From NCBI RefSeq assembly GCF_029407905.1, contig NC_073643.1, forward strand, positions 37,668,501 to 37,732,500: a DNA stretch of 64,000 nt, read 5' to 3'. This document shows, in pieces, positions 47,606 to 59,195 of the stretch. Source of the stretch: Bubalus kerabau (taxonomy: Eukaryota > Chordata > Mammalia > Artiodactyla > Bovidae). The notes below the pieces were generated by a model. That model was not told where the DNA came from. It worked only from the letters and a program-made list of their open reading frames with translations, and searched no databases. The first letter of the stretch is position 1; each line of letters starts with the position of its first letter. The translations under genes and the position numbers were made by a program.

Positions 47606-47807
47606 TGAGCAGTTAGTCGTGTCCCACTCTTTGTGACCCCATAGTCTGTAGCCCACCAGGCTCCCATGACCATGAAATTTCCCAGGCAAGAATACTGGAG
47701 CAGGTTGCCATTTTTATCTCTAGGGCATCTGTCTGACCCAGGGATTGAATCCATCTCTCTTAGGTCTCCTGAATTGGCAGGCAGATTCCTTACCACTAGC
47801 GCCGGGT
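47606..47807 (-). mobile_element. Bov-tA SINE
   Basis: Antisense composite with cgtgtcccactctttgtgac and ggcaggcagattccttacca; its tRNA head is slightly shortened. Confidence 0.88.
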
Positions 47808-47972
47808 AAACATAACTTGTATGCATTGGGGAGAAAAATCATGTCACTCACTTTGTGGTGATACTTGCTTTATTGCGGTGATCCGGAACTGAACCCACAA
47901 TGTCACCAAGGTGTGCCTGTAAGAGTAAACCAAAAAGGTTAGTGTTTCATCTGTCATCTAATTACTCAACAG

Positions 47973-48165
47973 ATTTATATTGGTCACATCGTACCACTGG
48001 GTGCTGCTGATACGGACGGCCGTCTGAGGTCTGGGGATGAATTAATCTGTGTGGATGGGACACCAGTCATTGGAAAATCACACCAGCTTGTGGTCCAGCT
48101 TATGCAACAAGCCGCCAAGCAAGGCCACGTCAATCTAACGGTGCGGCGTAAAGTGGTGTTTGCAG
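47973..48165 (+). CDS. MAGI1: MAGI1 exon: C-terminal part of the fourth PDZ
   Basis: The 193-nt exon encodes IYIGHIVPLGAADTDGRL, then RSGDELICVDGTPVIGKSH and VNLTVRRKVVFA. This is the remaining PDZ core: the strand before helix A, the GDELICVDG turn, and the ligand-facing helix whose first position is His in KSHQLVVQLM. A His at that position is typical of class I PDZ domains, which prefer Ser/Thr at ligand position -2. The acceptor is ttactcaacag and the donor GCAG/gtatgt. It enters in phase 0 and leaves in phase 1. Together with the 45549 exon it forms one complete PDZ without any break. Confidence 0.96.
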
Positions 48166-49384
48166 GTATGTTTTTCATTCATTCCTTTAGACTTTGCCTT
48201 GTCACTTTATGCACAGAAGAGGCCCCCTTCCTGTGTCTGCCTCCTCAAGCATCTCTTTTAGCAAATGTTTGCAAATGTGATTAAGCACAGAATTTCCAGA
48301 TGGTTTGCTTCTCTCAAACCTTGCAAAACCACTGTCACTCAAAAGTACTGTAATGTGCCAGCCGTGCATATCCAACAAAGGCTTTTAGAGGAAAGCTAGT
48401 TGAATATATGTTACGTCCCTCCATCCCCTTGCCAACCAGAACTTAGTCGTTGTCTTCATCTGATGAGAATTCTCAACAAAGAGGTCACTGTGACAGGTGA
48501 ATTGTAGCACCCAAATAAGAGAGCAAAAATCAGTTTCATGCTGCCAAATAAGCTTATAAAAAAGTTACTCTGTTGTTGACAGTCATATGTATTAAACTAT
48601 TTTAATTTTTTACTTTTTCTCTATAAGAAAGCTGTATGGCTAGCCAGTTTTAGGTACTCTTTGATTTCTTCCTCTACACCCAGAAGTCCTAGACATTCTT
48701 AACTCAAATATAACCTGTTTTGTAAAACCCTTGGCAATTCTCTACTCCCTCCAACTGCCTGCTGATTTTAGCCTTCCTTTCTTGCCATCCTTGGCAATCA
48801 TGGTTTACTTCTGTGATAGGATCTGCCATTTTGAGACAGTCCATTGAGTGTCTTCCTTTCGCATTCATTCATCACCTTTGTTGGAAGCCCCCACCTCCAA
48901 GTATTCAAGACAACCCAGAATGCTGAAGAAAGAAATTCCATGTTATATCAGTGGAATTACTGAAAAACTATGACATGAAATTTTATGAATTCTCCATAGC
49001 TATGGTACTAGTGAAACAGCTACTTATCAAATAAAATCAACTGGCTCCTTGTTTAGGAAAAATTAGTAGAACTCACTTCAATGGTATATAATTAATTTCA
49101 AAAGAATTAAGACATCAGGGTCCAGTGTGAAAGCCCTGCTACCTATTGCTGCCATGAAAAGCAGTGTTAATCATTTATGTCCTGAGAGCTCATTTCTGGT
49201 GTCAGGATAACATAGTGTCCCATGTAGCCAACAGCAATCAGAAATGACTTTAGAAATGAGTTGAAAACTTTTTATTTCACTGGTCCAGATAAAAATAATA
49301 GAACAATGAGATGTTTATTTCAGATTTTTTTTTTTTAATTTTAAATATTGGGGTTTTTAAGCTCTTGGGTAAAAAGGCATATTA

Positions 49385-49720
49385 AATCTTTGAAGAGACA
49401 TAAGGCTCAGTGAAATAAGCCAGTCACAAAAGGACAAAAATGGTATGCTTCTACCTCTGTGAGGTGCCTAGAGTAGTCAATGTATAGACAGAAAGAATGG
49501 TGGTTGCCAGGGGTTGGTGATTAGTGATTCGTTGCCAGGGAAAGTGATTAGTGTTTAAAAGATATAAAACTTCAGTTTCAGAAGATGAAAATTTCTGGAG
49601 ATAGCTGGTGAGGATGGTTGGACAACAGTGTTTCTGTACTTAGTGCCACTGAAGGATACATCTAAATGGTTACAATAATAAGTTTTAGGTTCTGTATATT
49701 CTACTACCATAAAATGAAAT
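49385..49720 (+). mobile_element. L1 LINE 3' end, old
   Basis: ctcagtgaaataagccagtc, tggtggttgccaggggttgg and atggttggacaacagtgttt follow the order of a sense L1M 3' untranslated region. Confidence 0.7.
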
Positions 49721-50162
49721 CTATGAAAGGAGATGCTTTAGGGAATAAATTTAGTAGTCCTATCCAAAATCTGAACCCATATTTTGCTTTTGGCATGAAA
49801 AATGAGTGGTCCCACCTACTTTTGTGGCTATCTAGGAGTGGTTTACCCTGCCACTTGATAAAGCAATAAAACTGGAATTTGATAAAATGAATTCTGAGGG
49901 AGGTTAATGTATCCAGTTCTGTGATCAGAGTGGATCATTGACATCTGGAAGCTGGGAAGAAAAGCGAAGTATACCTCTGACAGGTGTTGTCAGGAATCCT
50001 GCAGTAGGGACATCATAATGGTGCTGTCAACTTACAGTCTCTCTGATGGAAAAAGCAGAAGCAGAGCTGAGCAGAAATGTGACTTGAGGGTAATGACAAC
50101 TTGAATGCAGATATGTCTCTGAGGCAAAGATGGTGGGTCGCATCTTATGCTTCCTTCAATGG

Positions 50163-50760
50163 GTTGTTTCTGTTTGTTTCATTGAAGTCTTACTGCTGTA
50201 CAATATCACATATGTTACAAGTGTATAATACAGTGATTCACAGTTTTTAAAGGTTATACTCCATTTGTGAAATGAAGTGAAAAATCGCTTAGTCATGTCC
50301 AACTCTTTGCAACCAGGATCCTCTGTCATGGAATTCTCCAGGCAAGAATACCGGAGTGGGTAGCCATTCCCTTCTCCAGGGGATCTTCCCAACCCAGAGA
50401 TCAAACTCAAGTCTCCTGCATTGCAGGCAGATTCTTTACCATCTGAGCCACCAGGGAAGCCCATTTATAGTTATTATAAAATACTGGCTCTATTGCAACA
50501 TTGTAGAATATATCTTTATAGCTCATTTTATACCTAATAGTTTGTACCTCTTACTCCCCTACCCCCATCCTGCCCCTCCACCCATCTTCTGCCCTCCGAT
50601 AACTGCTAGTTGGTTCTCTGTATGTGTGTCTGCTTCTTTTTTGTTAATCCACTAGTTGGTTGTATTTTTTAGATTCTACACGTAAGTGATACCATGCAAT
50701 ATTTGTTTTCTCTGTCTGACTTATTTCACTTAGCATAATGCCAAGGGGTCATTTTTCGAT
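50163..50760 (-). mobile_element. L1 LINE 3' end split by a Bov-tA
   Basis: Reversed L1 end: attgaagtcttactgctgta before the SINE, and tctgacttatttcacttagc with ttagattctacacgtaagtg after it. Confidence 0.8.
50269..50460 (-). mobile_element. Bov-tA SINE inside L1
   Basis: Antisense composite SINE with an internal deletion in the Bov-A part (caaccaggatcctctgtcat). Flanked by ccatttgt (50261) and ccatttat (50461). Confidence 0.9.
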
Positions 50761-51086
50761 CTGTGAAGCAGGAAATATTTCAGAATGGGCCAGTCTTGCT
50801 GCAGATTTGAGTCCAAATACAGATGCTGATGCACAGTATATGCGCTAAATGTAACAGACTCTGGGTGTCCCCTTTGTTCTCCCATGGTATCGATGTCTGC
50901 AGATCCTGAATGGTAAATGCTAATCAGAGTGGTTTTCAGTTGCTGCGTCTCAGTCACGTGAGGCCGGGTGCTGTCATAACTGACACTCTCTTGGTTTGGT
51001 TGTGGAGTGGATCGGGGAAGGAGGAAGGGGTGACAGGGCACATTTCTTGCAAAGGCAGGTAACCAAGAGGTACGTCTCTTGCACAG

Positions 51087-51380
51087 CCCCCAAAACCGAG
51101 AACGAGGTACCCTCGCCAGCCTCATCCCATCACAGTAGCAACCAGCCGGCCTCGCTGACGGAGGAGAAGCGGACCCCGCAGGGCAGCCAGAACTCCCTGA
51201 ACACGGTGAGCTCAGGCAGTGGAAGCACCAGCGGCATCGGCAGTGGCGGCGGCGGCGGCAGCGGTGTGGTGAGCACCGTGGTCCAGCCCTACGACGTGGA
51301 GATCCGGCGCGGCGAGAACGAGGGCTTCGGCTTTGTCATCGTGTCATCGGTGAGCAGGCCCGAGGCTGGCACGACGTTCG
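51087..51380 (+). CDS. MAGI1: MAGI1 exon: Ser/Gly-rich linker and N-terminal half of the fifth PDZ
   Basis: This 294-nt exon is symmetric (phase 1/1) and much more GC- and CpG-rich than the surrounding intron. It encodes PKTENEVPSPASSHHSSNQP, a Ser/Thr linker with LNTVSSGSGSTSGIGSG and a GGC glycine run at 51244-51258, then VVQPYDVEIRRGENEGFGF, where GFGF is the ligand loop of the fifth PDZ (PDZ4), ending SRPEAGTTF. The donor is TTCG/gtgagt. The acceptor, cttgcacag, is preceded by several other AGs within 35 bases (51054, 51058, 51067, 51069); only the one at 51086 keeps the frame. The first codon, split with the previous exon, reads GCC (Ala). Confidence 0.95.
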
Positions 51381-54300
51381 GTGAGTGTGGTCACTTCTGC
51401 TCCCCAGTGTTTCCTGGGGTGACTGTTCTCTGGAGAGGGAAAGACGAGCCAGAATCTCATTAACAGAAATGCTTGTCATGCTTTCCGCTTCAGGTAATGA
51501 AAGTCTTAATTGGGGACGGACTTCATTGGGTAGCTTTTCCCCTCCTGAAGGTTGGGATTTTTTATTTTTTTTAACTCTTCAGCTTCCATTCTGGTGGCAC
51601 GTTCACAGGCAGACAACGTCATGCATAGGTGAAATTTGCAAAGAAGCCCCTTGACAGGATAAAGTGTGAGAAATTCTTGCCATAGAGAGACCTTTGCAGG
51701 GTCCTGAGCAGGGTATCAATCATAGCAGTTGTCTCAGAAGGTCTCCACATTTTTAAAAGAAGCATATGGTTTTAGAAGTAAATGCCTGGGGGGAAAAATA
51801 GAGGTGTGAGGAGTAAAAAATATACATGCAATGCCCTTTCCATCTTATCTGTGTCCTTCCTCTACTCTACCTATCTCCATCTGAAATTTTAAAATTTTAA
51901 TTTAAAATAATATGTTTACTGTTGCCTGGTGGAGAATGTAATCAAAATCTGAGTGCAGAGCTGTTTGTCTTCACTGCCCGTGAGTCCTGGCAGGGGTGGT
52001 TGTCCCGTCTCATCCAGATGTTGGGGTTTCAGCAGAGAGTGGAGGAGTACAACTGTCGTCCTCTCACGAGGCCAGCTCTCTGCAGGCTGTGCGGGCTGAG
52101 ACAAATAGAAGCCAGGTGATTCTAGGAACTAGGAACCACGGGTCTTCCTACTAGAAAGGATCATAAGTATATACTCCAGAACTGATCCACCTTCGTCATT
52201 AAATAAAATGTCATTTGTTGTTTTCCCCAAGCACATTTGTTAGTTAATATGGAATATGATGGGAGATGGGAAGGGCTGTGAAACATGCTTCAGCTCTGTC
52301 TCCAAATGGCCTACCCACAAGGAGTCTGAGGACCAGTGGTCCAGGTCGCTTGCTGGCTAACATCAGCTAGGTGCTCCATCCTGTTGGATTTCTGCTCTGG
52401 TACAACTCCGTTTGTCTCCATTTAGTCTTGGTACTTTGCTTCCTGCTAAAGTCATGTCCCTTTAAGGTGCAAACTTCAGGGGACAGTGCGTCAAGCCAGG
52501 TCTGTGCATGTGTGGCTGCAATAACAAACACGCGTTACTAACAGCGCCTCTCTGAGCTCTGTTAATAGCATTATCACAGCATGTTGTGGGTGGCGGGTGA
52601 CTTGACCTCAAGGCAGGGTGGTTTTCTGGCTTGTTTTCTCCACTGGTTTTGAAGACTTTTCAGTCCAATTTAAAAAGAAAAAGAAAAGCAGAGGGGACAA
52701 AGACATCTCAAGTTATTTTCTTCAGCTCTGCGGTTTGTCCCTATGCACCCGGTGATATTCTCAGAATTTGAGTTCTCAGTTTCTCCTTCTAGAATGAAAC
52801 AACAGATACGTCTGGTGGGAGGTTTTGTGTTGTTAACAAATATCAAATGTCTTCACTCACAGTTTGGTGTCTGATTGTTTTTCTCCAACTTTTACAATGA
52901 GCAAATTAAACTTTCCCTAATACCTTGCATGTGACCTCTCTCCTGAGCTATGCAGACTTCCTTCCCACCTGCTGTATGATACCTTTCCCATGGACTTGTC
53001 CTTGGAGATGGGCTAAACTTAATCAAGACCTTGAATTTGAGTATGGAGGCTTTCCACCACACCTGCTTGTTGCTTTCCAGAAGACTGTTTAACTCTCTTT
53101 TGAAAAAGTCTTTAACCTTAACCTTAACATCCAGTGATACAGACTCAGGCAAATATGCTGAAATTCAAAGCAATTGCAGCTCATTTCCCATACATTTTAT
53201 CCTTACGCTCTGAATTAGGATGGAAGAGCCTTCTCTTTCAGGGTTTCCCATGTTAATTTTGTCACCCTTTCCCAAAGATGGCTCAACTACGTAGCTATCT
53301 TTACAGAAAGATAAACTCTCAAAATCAGTGGACATGCCCAAGGAAGTTTACAACTCAGTATGCAAGTATCTGGAAACCCTAGATCAGGCCTCAAAGCCTA
53401 TTTTCCACCTCTCTTCTAAAAGTTACCAGTCACTCTTGGTTGTGACATGACGTGCCTCAAAGCACACAATAAACTTTCTTCTTCAAATGCACTTTTCCTG
53501 ATTTTTCCTGTCAGAGCTGTGTAGTAACTGATGAGGACAAAGGAAATGATTAAAGAAAAAGGGTTGAGGAATGATTTGAACCTAGCTTCAGATCACTGTC
53601 CTCCATCTGAGTATGTACTCGATTTTCTTATGGCTTTGAGGGGATTTCTATGAGGAAGAAGGAGGATTTCAGAGCTAATGAGCCATTTGGGCCCTTCTCT
53701 GAAAGCCCACGAGAACAGCTGATTGAGCAAAGGTCATAAAAGGAAAAATGCGTGTCAAGGTTGGGTGCTTTCTTGGCTCATCTCGTAATTATGCCCCTTT
53801 GCTAAAGCTTTCATCATGCTGGATAGCAGGCAGAACATCTACGTGTTTGTCTATTAGGTGTTCTCAGATTGGATTTTTGGCACTGGTGGGCTCTCTGACC
53901 TCACTAGACGCCCAGGGATTGTGTTTTCTAAATGGAGAAAGAACAAAACATTGGCAGAAGCGTAAGCAACATCTGGCAAAAAGGAAGTGACATGAACACA
54001 GAATGTGCAAAAGCTTCCATCCCAGCTCTGGGTTTCATGTTTGAAGTCCCCACATAAGCCCACAGCAAGTTACTTTGGGGGCTCTTGAGAATCTTTGGAA
54101 ATTGCTAAAGATCCCAAATTTTGCCACTGATAGAAAGAGGAAAGTTGGGGTGTCCCCCTCATTTTTAATCGGGAAAGGACTGCAGCGATGAACTATCCTT
54201 TAGGGCTGTAACTTTTTACACCAACGCCCGAAACTTTGCCAATGTTTTGACCCTCGGCACAGAGTTCTCCTTTAATAACATTTGCTTAATGCTTTAATTA

Positions 54301-54404
54301 ATTAACACTTAACCTTCTCTTTCCCTTTTCAACCCTTTTTCTCCTCCCTTCACTCTATTCCCATGTAACGTTAAAAAAAAAAAAATTAAAACTGACTATC
54401 AAAG
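51381..54404 (+). other. MAGI1: MAGI1 intron, 3.0 kb
   Basis: It splits the fifth PDZ between TTF and the GNACV strand. I recognise no repeat family and no exon in it. Its 3' end is the atypical acceptor described separately. Confidence 0.85.
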
Positions 54405-54407
54405 CAG
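54265..54407 (+). promoter_or_regulatory. MAGI1: Atypical splice acceptor with long AG-free zone and tandem AG
   Basis: From 54265 to 54402 there is no AG dinucleotide, a zone of 138 bases. A long pyrimidine tract lies at about 54313-54360, and the last 35 bases before the exon are A-rich instead of pyrimidine-rich. Branch-point-like TTAAC sequences sit at 54302-54306 and 54309-54313, about 92 bases from the acceptor. A TAAC core at 54366-54369 is at a normal distance but has no pyrimidine tract after it. The zone ends in aagcag, two acceptors three bases apart. The layout is what is expected of a distant branch point; that reading is inference. Confidence 0.7.
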
Positions 54408-54608
54408 GCAATGCATGTGTGGCCATGCCTCACAAAATAGGTCGGATTATTGAGGGGAGCCCTGCTGACCGATGCGGCAAGCTGAAAGTAGGAGACCGGA
54501 TCTTGGCCGTAAATGGATGTTCCATCACCAACAAATCCCACTCTGACATTGTCAACCTCATCAAGGAAGCGGGCAACACAGTCACCCTCCGCATCATCCC
54601 TGGGGATG
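54405..54608 (+). CDS. MAGI1: MAGI1 exon: C-terminal half of the fifth PDZ
   Basis: The exon encodes (A)[19 protein letters not shown], then [18 protein letters not shown] and [18 protein letters not shown] before IPGD. This is the second half of the fifth PDZ, with the GDRILAVNG turn and a helix beginning with His in [11 protein letters not shown], again the class I pattern. It is symmetric (phase 1/1, 204 nt). The donor is GATG/gtaaag. The acceptor is unusual: tandem AGs (aag then cag, ending at 54404 and 54407) allow inclusion or loss of one Ala codon, and the pyrimidine tract lies 40-90 bases upstream. I chose 54405 because it gives the expected TTFAGNACV junction. Confidence 0.94.
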
Positions 54609-55270
54609 GTAAAGTATACCTCTCGCGTGTGTCTCTGTCTCTCTCTCTCTTCGTTCTTACTCTGTCTTTGGTGTTCATGTAATTGAATAGTGTTGACTTA
54701 GAGACAGTCCTCTCCGACCCTCTCTGAGTATACCCGTCAAGCACTCATGAGCCCCTGTTACTAAATCTTACCTCACCATCTTGACTTCATCCTCTTGCCC
54801 AGGGACCCTGTCTTGCTACAGAGATAAACACATCAGAAAATTTTTAACTCTCTCCAATTTATTTTGGCTGTGGTGCCCTTGTCTTTAAAACAACAGAATA
54901 GTTTGAGTATAGGTGGTAAAACTTGCCTGATATTCTACCTGGAAATTATAGACTTTTTTAAAAAAACAGGAATGTAAAATCTGAGTGTATAGTATGATGA
55001 TATCATAAAACCTATGTAAGGACAGTGGAGAGCCAATGCTGGTGTGTTGTTTCTTTTTTTTCGATCAGAGTTAGTGAATATAGCCATGTTTTTTATTTAA
55101 TAGGAGGTTATTAGAATTTATGCTATATGATTTGTCTCTACTTTTTGCATGTGGATAAAGAAAGAATAAAATCTCAGTATTTTCAATATTTTTGACAGGC
55201 TTCCATTAAACTAGGCCTGTTCATATTTATTTGTTTGATTGGTTTAATTCAGATCTTTGATTCTTCTATA

Positions 55271-55430
55271 ACAGTGGGTGATTCTGCCCCTTGAGGGACA
55301 TTTGGCATTGTCTGGAGTAGGTACTAAATGATAATCTAGCGGGTAGAGACCAAGGACACTTCTAAACATCCTACAGTACACAGGACAGCCCCCACTCCCA
55401 AAAGTTTTCCAGCAAAAAATATCAGTACTT
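55271..55430 (+). mobile_element. MER20 hAT transposon
   Basis: Sense MER20: gagggacatttggcattgtc, tctaaacatcctacagtaca and caggacagcccccactccca. Truncated at its right end near a Bov-A2 insertion. Confidence 0.8.
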
Positions 55431-55444
55431 ACTTTATTATTCTT

Positions 55445-55712
55445 GCTGCTAAGTCACTTCAGTCGTGTCCGACTCTGTGTGACCCCATAGACAGCAGCCC
55501 ACAAGGCTCCCCCGTCCTTGGGATTCTCCAGGCAAGAACACTGGAGTGGGTTGCCATTTCCTTCTCCAATGCAGGAAAGTGAAAAGTGAGAGTGAAGTCG
55601 CTCAGTCGTGTCTAACTCTTAGCGACCCCATGGACTGCAGCCTACCAGGCTCCTCCATCCATAAGATTTTCTAGGCAAGAGTACTGGAGTGGGTTGCCAT
55701 TGCCTTCTCCAA
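55445..55712 (-). mobile_element. Bov-A2 dimeric SINE
   Basis: Antisense dimer starting gctgctaagtcacttcagtc. A 9-base duplication, attattctt, flanks it at 55436-55444 and 55713-55721. Confidence 0.94.
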
Positions 55713-57055
55713 ATTATTCTTACATACTATATTATTATAGTATATAATACTTATTATATTATATTACATTATATTTACTTATTTTATTATTATTTAATAA
55801 AAATGGAGTTGATACACTAATGTCTCTAAGAACCTTCAGAGAATTTAAGTCCTGTATAATGACTTCCTTCTAAGCAGATTTTGCCCTTGGGGAAAAAAGT
55901 GATATTTTTCCCAGAATGTTTCAGTGTCTTTTTTTTTTTTTTTTCGTTCTTACTATATATTTATAAAATAAAATATATTCCCAAAGTCAGTGGTTATTTC
56001 TCAAGAGACAACTGTGGTTTATAGTTATAGTGTGATAAAATTCTATGCCTCTGATCTGTAAAATAAGAAAATCAGAAGTTTTATCTGAAACTAATTCACC
56101 AGATCAACATTTTTATCTACTAATTGCTAGAAAGTGAGCCATGTTAGTTTAAAATTTGAGTACTATAGGCTGTGCATTTCAGAAGATGTAAGTCTAAAAC
56201 CAAACAATAAATATTTGAAAATTGTTCATTGTAAGAACAGGGATATTTCACTGTACCAGAAATACCCCCTGCCAAATGTGGAGGGAAAAAATAGCTCCTT
56301 GAATGATGGTCTATTTCAGCCTGCCTCAAATGCATGGTTAGTAATTTACCATCTGGTCTAGAGTCCATTCTACCAAATCACCACTCTGGAAAGCTATTAG
56401 AATTTAGGAAAGTGGTCACAAGATGATATAACCTAGGTTCCTAACGGAAAAGATGAAGGAAGCTAGGAAAATTTGGTGACAAATGGTGGAGAGAGCCTAA
56501 TGTAGTATATAAATTTAGATACATTTATCTCCATGCTGTGGTGAGATTTCAGAAAATTAATTCAAAAGAAATGAACACAGGATATAACTTGCTGAGTCTA
56601 TGTTGGTTAGTCTGTGGGAATGAAAATTTCCAAAAAGGAAAGAAGGAGAGAAAGAGCTCCTTGAGGGAAGAGCTTAGAAAAGAATTCACAATCAGGAAGG
56701 ATAAATATGCAGAAGCAACTTATACTCCTGTGCACATACTTGTTGATTTAAATTAACACTGGGCAAGGGAAAGTATTTTTTGAGAGCCTGAACACCAAGA
56801 ACTGGAAAGCAAGATAGATTATCCAATAACATTTGTCAATAAAAAGATGTTTTTTAAAACCACAGTCCTTCAAAAGTGTAAAATTTGAACAGAGCTATCA
56901 CAGGCTGTCTTGGTGAGAAGAAAGTAGATGTTAAAGTTGATACAGTGTAGTTAAGGATTGATGTGCTGCTGAGGATGTGATTTCATCACAAGATATTTCA
57001 GGAATTCACCACCATGATAATAAAACTCTTCACCAATTACTTTGTCATTTTCAAA

Positions 57056-57165
57056 GTGCAGGTAAAGGGAATCAAGTCTGACAGAGAGGGGATTTCTAAT
57101 ACTCATCTTTGTGCAGGTAAAGGGAATCAAGTCTGGCAGAGGGTGGATTTCTAATACTCATCTTT
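57056..57165. repeat. 55-bp tandem duplication
   Basis: Two 55-base copies (57056-57110 and 57111-57165) differ at three positions. Each starts gtgcaggtaaagggaatcaa, which contains a splice-donor-like gcag/gtaaag. No family recognised. Confidence 0.95.
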
Positions 57166-58896
57166 AAGGTGGGGCCAAAAATTGCCATCTTGGAAGTTAG
57201 AATGAAGGCAGTGGGGTTAGATTTCTGGAGAGATGCTGAAGCAATCCATGAGGATTTTACAAGAACCTATAGAACAGAGAGTGACCTTTGCAATCTGATG
57301 AAGAGAAAATCATGCTGGATCCACTTCTTCTCCATAGAAGTGTGCTGGACATGGTAGATTGTAAGGTAAAAGGAAGGCATTCTCTCCATGTCAGGCAGTT
57401 CTGGTCTCCTTCAGTCTCTTACTCTAGTGTTTAATGGACTAGCCCAGAGACGTTTTGTTGAGTGATCTTCATAAAAAAACTGAAGTCCTTCATCAGAGTG
57501 GCTCGGGAGCTCTTAGAAATCCATCTTGTTCAGGGTACTGTTCTCAGAAACACAAGGAGCCACTTCAGGAAGAGGCAGTCTTATGAGCCAGACAGAAAGA
57601 GATAAGCTGACCAGACTTGGAGGAGATGAGGCTAAACACTTTATATTAGTTTCTGGGCTAGTTACTTGTTCATTATGGAGTTGAAGACTAACTCATCCTT
57701 TCTTTGCACAGCTCCTCAAAGGGGAACTTAAAAAGCAAAGTAGTCTAGAAATAATATCACAACGTGGTTGAGCAATTTGAACGGTTCTTGGCGGTTATTT
57801 TGATCAGACAAGGATTGAACTGCAGTCCTCATTTTCACACTGTCATTGAATACTTGTGTTTTCTGATTTTATCCTGTCATGTCAGTCATATTTCAATTCA
57901 GGATAAATGTTTGCAAAATGTATATTCAAAGATGCCTCTAATAGATAACCCATTTACTATTAATGGAGTCATGAATTAAGGAGAGATCACATACACTTAA
58001 TGACTGAGAATGGCCCTAAATGAAATTCACAACCAAAACATTAATATATGGTTTAAAGGAATAAACCATACTTGGCATTAGTCCCCAAGTGACTTTTATA
58101 TATATATTTTTTTTTCCCTTCTATTTTACATAAGGCATCATAACCATTTTTAAAATTTTCTTACTACAAACTGTTTTAGTTTTCTAACTAAAAAATGATC
58201 AAATTAAAAAAAAGAGGACGATGCACCCTTGATTGGGCCATGCTGGGAACTTACTTCCTATCCATTGGCTGTGCCTTGTGGCAATTCTTCCCCAACCAGG
58301 AACCTGACCCACGCCTTCTGCAATGCAAGCATGGGATCATGATCGACTGTTTTCCAGGGAAGCAGCATGCTCATGTTCGTTCTTCTTGTCATCAGTCACC
58401 CGATTCTCCAGTTTCACTTCTCTCCTCACTCTCTTTCTCCCATTCCCCTCTCACCGTTCTGTGTCTGCTAGCCCCCTCCAACAAAAGCTTTGAAACATGA
58501 CCCCCCTTGATTTGGGCATGATTGTGTTGTTCACAGTTCTCAGACAGGCATGTTCAGGGGAGTTCTCACCATCCTAGGCTTTTACGGCCTTTGGGAAGAG
58601 GCTGGGAGGTGGAGTGAGGGCAGAGCCTCTTCTCCTGTGAGAGGTGGACAGCTAGATAGGAAATTTATCATGGCAACACAGAGAGGCCCACAGACTGGCT
58701 CACATACTGAATTTGAACATCAGAGCACACATGCCTCCTACTACTGGAGTGTATAGAAATACCCTGTGAAGTCTGGGTGTGAGTGAGACTAATCAGACAG
58801 GGCAGATCCTGACTGAGCCAGGCTCTCATGGAATCATCAGATTGAATCAAGTTCAAACTAATGAAAATATTTATGAACTTGAAAACACATTATTTA

Positions 58897-59036
58897 GGGA
58901 CTTGCTTGGAGGTCCAGTGGTTAAGTATCCATCCATGCTTCCACTGCATGGGGCGTGGGTTTGATCCCTGGTTGGGGAACTAAGATCCTACTTGCCCCAT
59001 GGTGCACCCTAAATAAATAAATAATAAAAATAAAAG
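58897..59036 (+). mobile_element. CHR-type tRNA-Glu SINE
   Basis: Sense SINE (gacttgcttggaggtccagt, gggtttgatccctggttggg) with an AAAT-rich tail. A 10-base duplication, acattattta, flanks it at 58887-58896 and 59037-59046. Confidence 0.92.
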
Positions 59037-59074
59037 ACATTATTTAAATATAGTCTCTTTTCCCTGAAGTCTTT

Positions 59075-59195
59075 CTTTTTATTTTTTAATTTTTTCTTTT
59101 TATTGGCGTATAGTTAGTTAACAACGCTGTGTTAGTTTCTGGTGCACAACAAAGTGATTCGGTTATACATGTTTGTGTATCTGTTTTTGTACTTC
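59075..59195 (-). mobile_element. L1 LINE 3' end fragment
   Basis: T-rich start, then attggcgtatagttagttaa and tggtgcacaacaaagtgatt, the reversed L1 end. Confidence 0.8.

Larger units (their letters stand above)
45641..47972 (+). other. MAGI1: MAGI1 intron, 2.3 kb
   Basis: It splits the fourth PDZ between GEP and IYIG. It holds a short L1 tail with a TA/TC microsatellite, an MIR and two Bov-tA SINEs, all listed separately; the rest (about 45950-46380 and 46930-47600) shows nothing recognisable. Confidence 0.85.
48166..51086 (+). other. MAGI1: MAGI1 intron, 2.9 kb
   Basis: It contains two L1 3' fragments in opposite orientation, one of them carrying a Bov-tA. 48166-49380 and 50761-51086 show no repeat or exon that I recognise. 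The last 90 bases contain several AG dinucleotides close to the acceptor. Confidence 0.85.
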
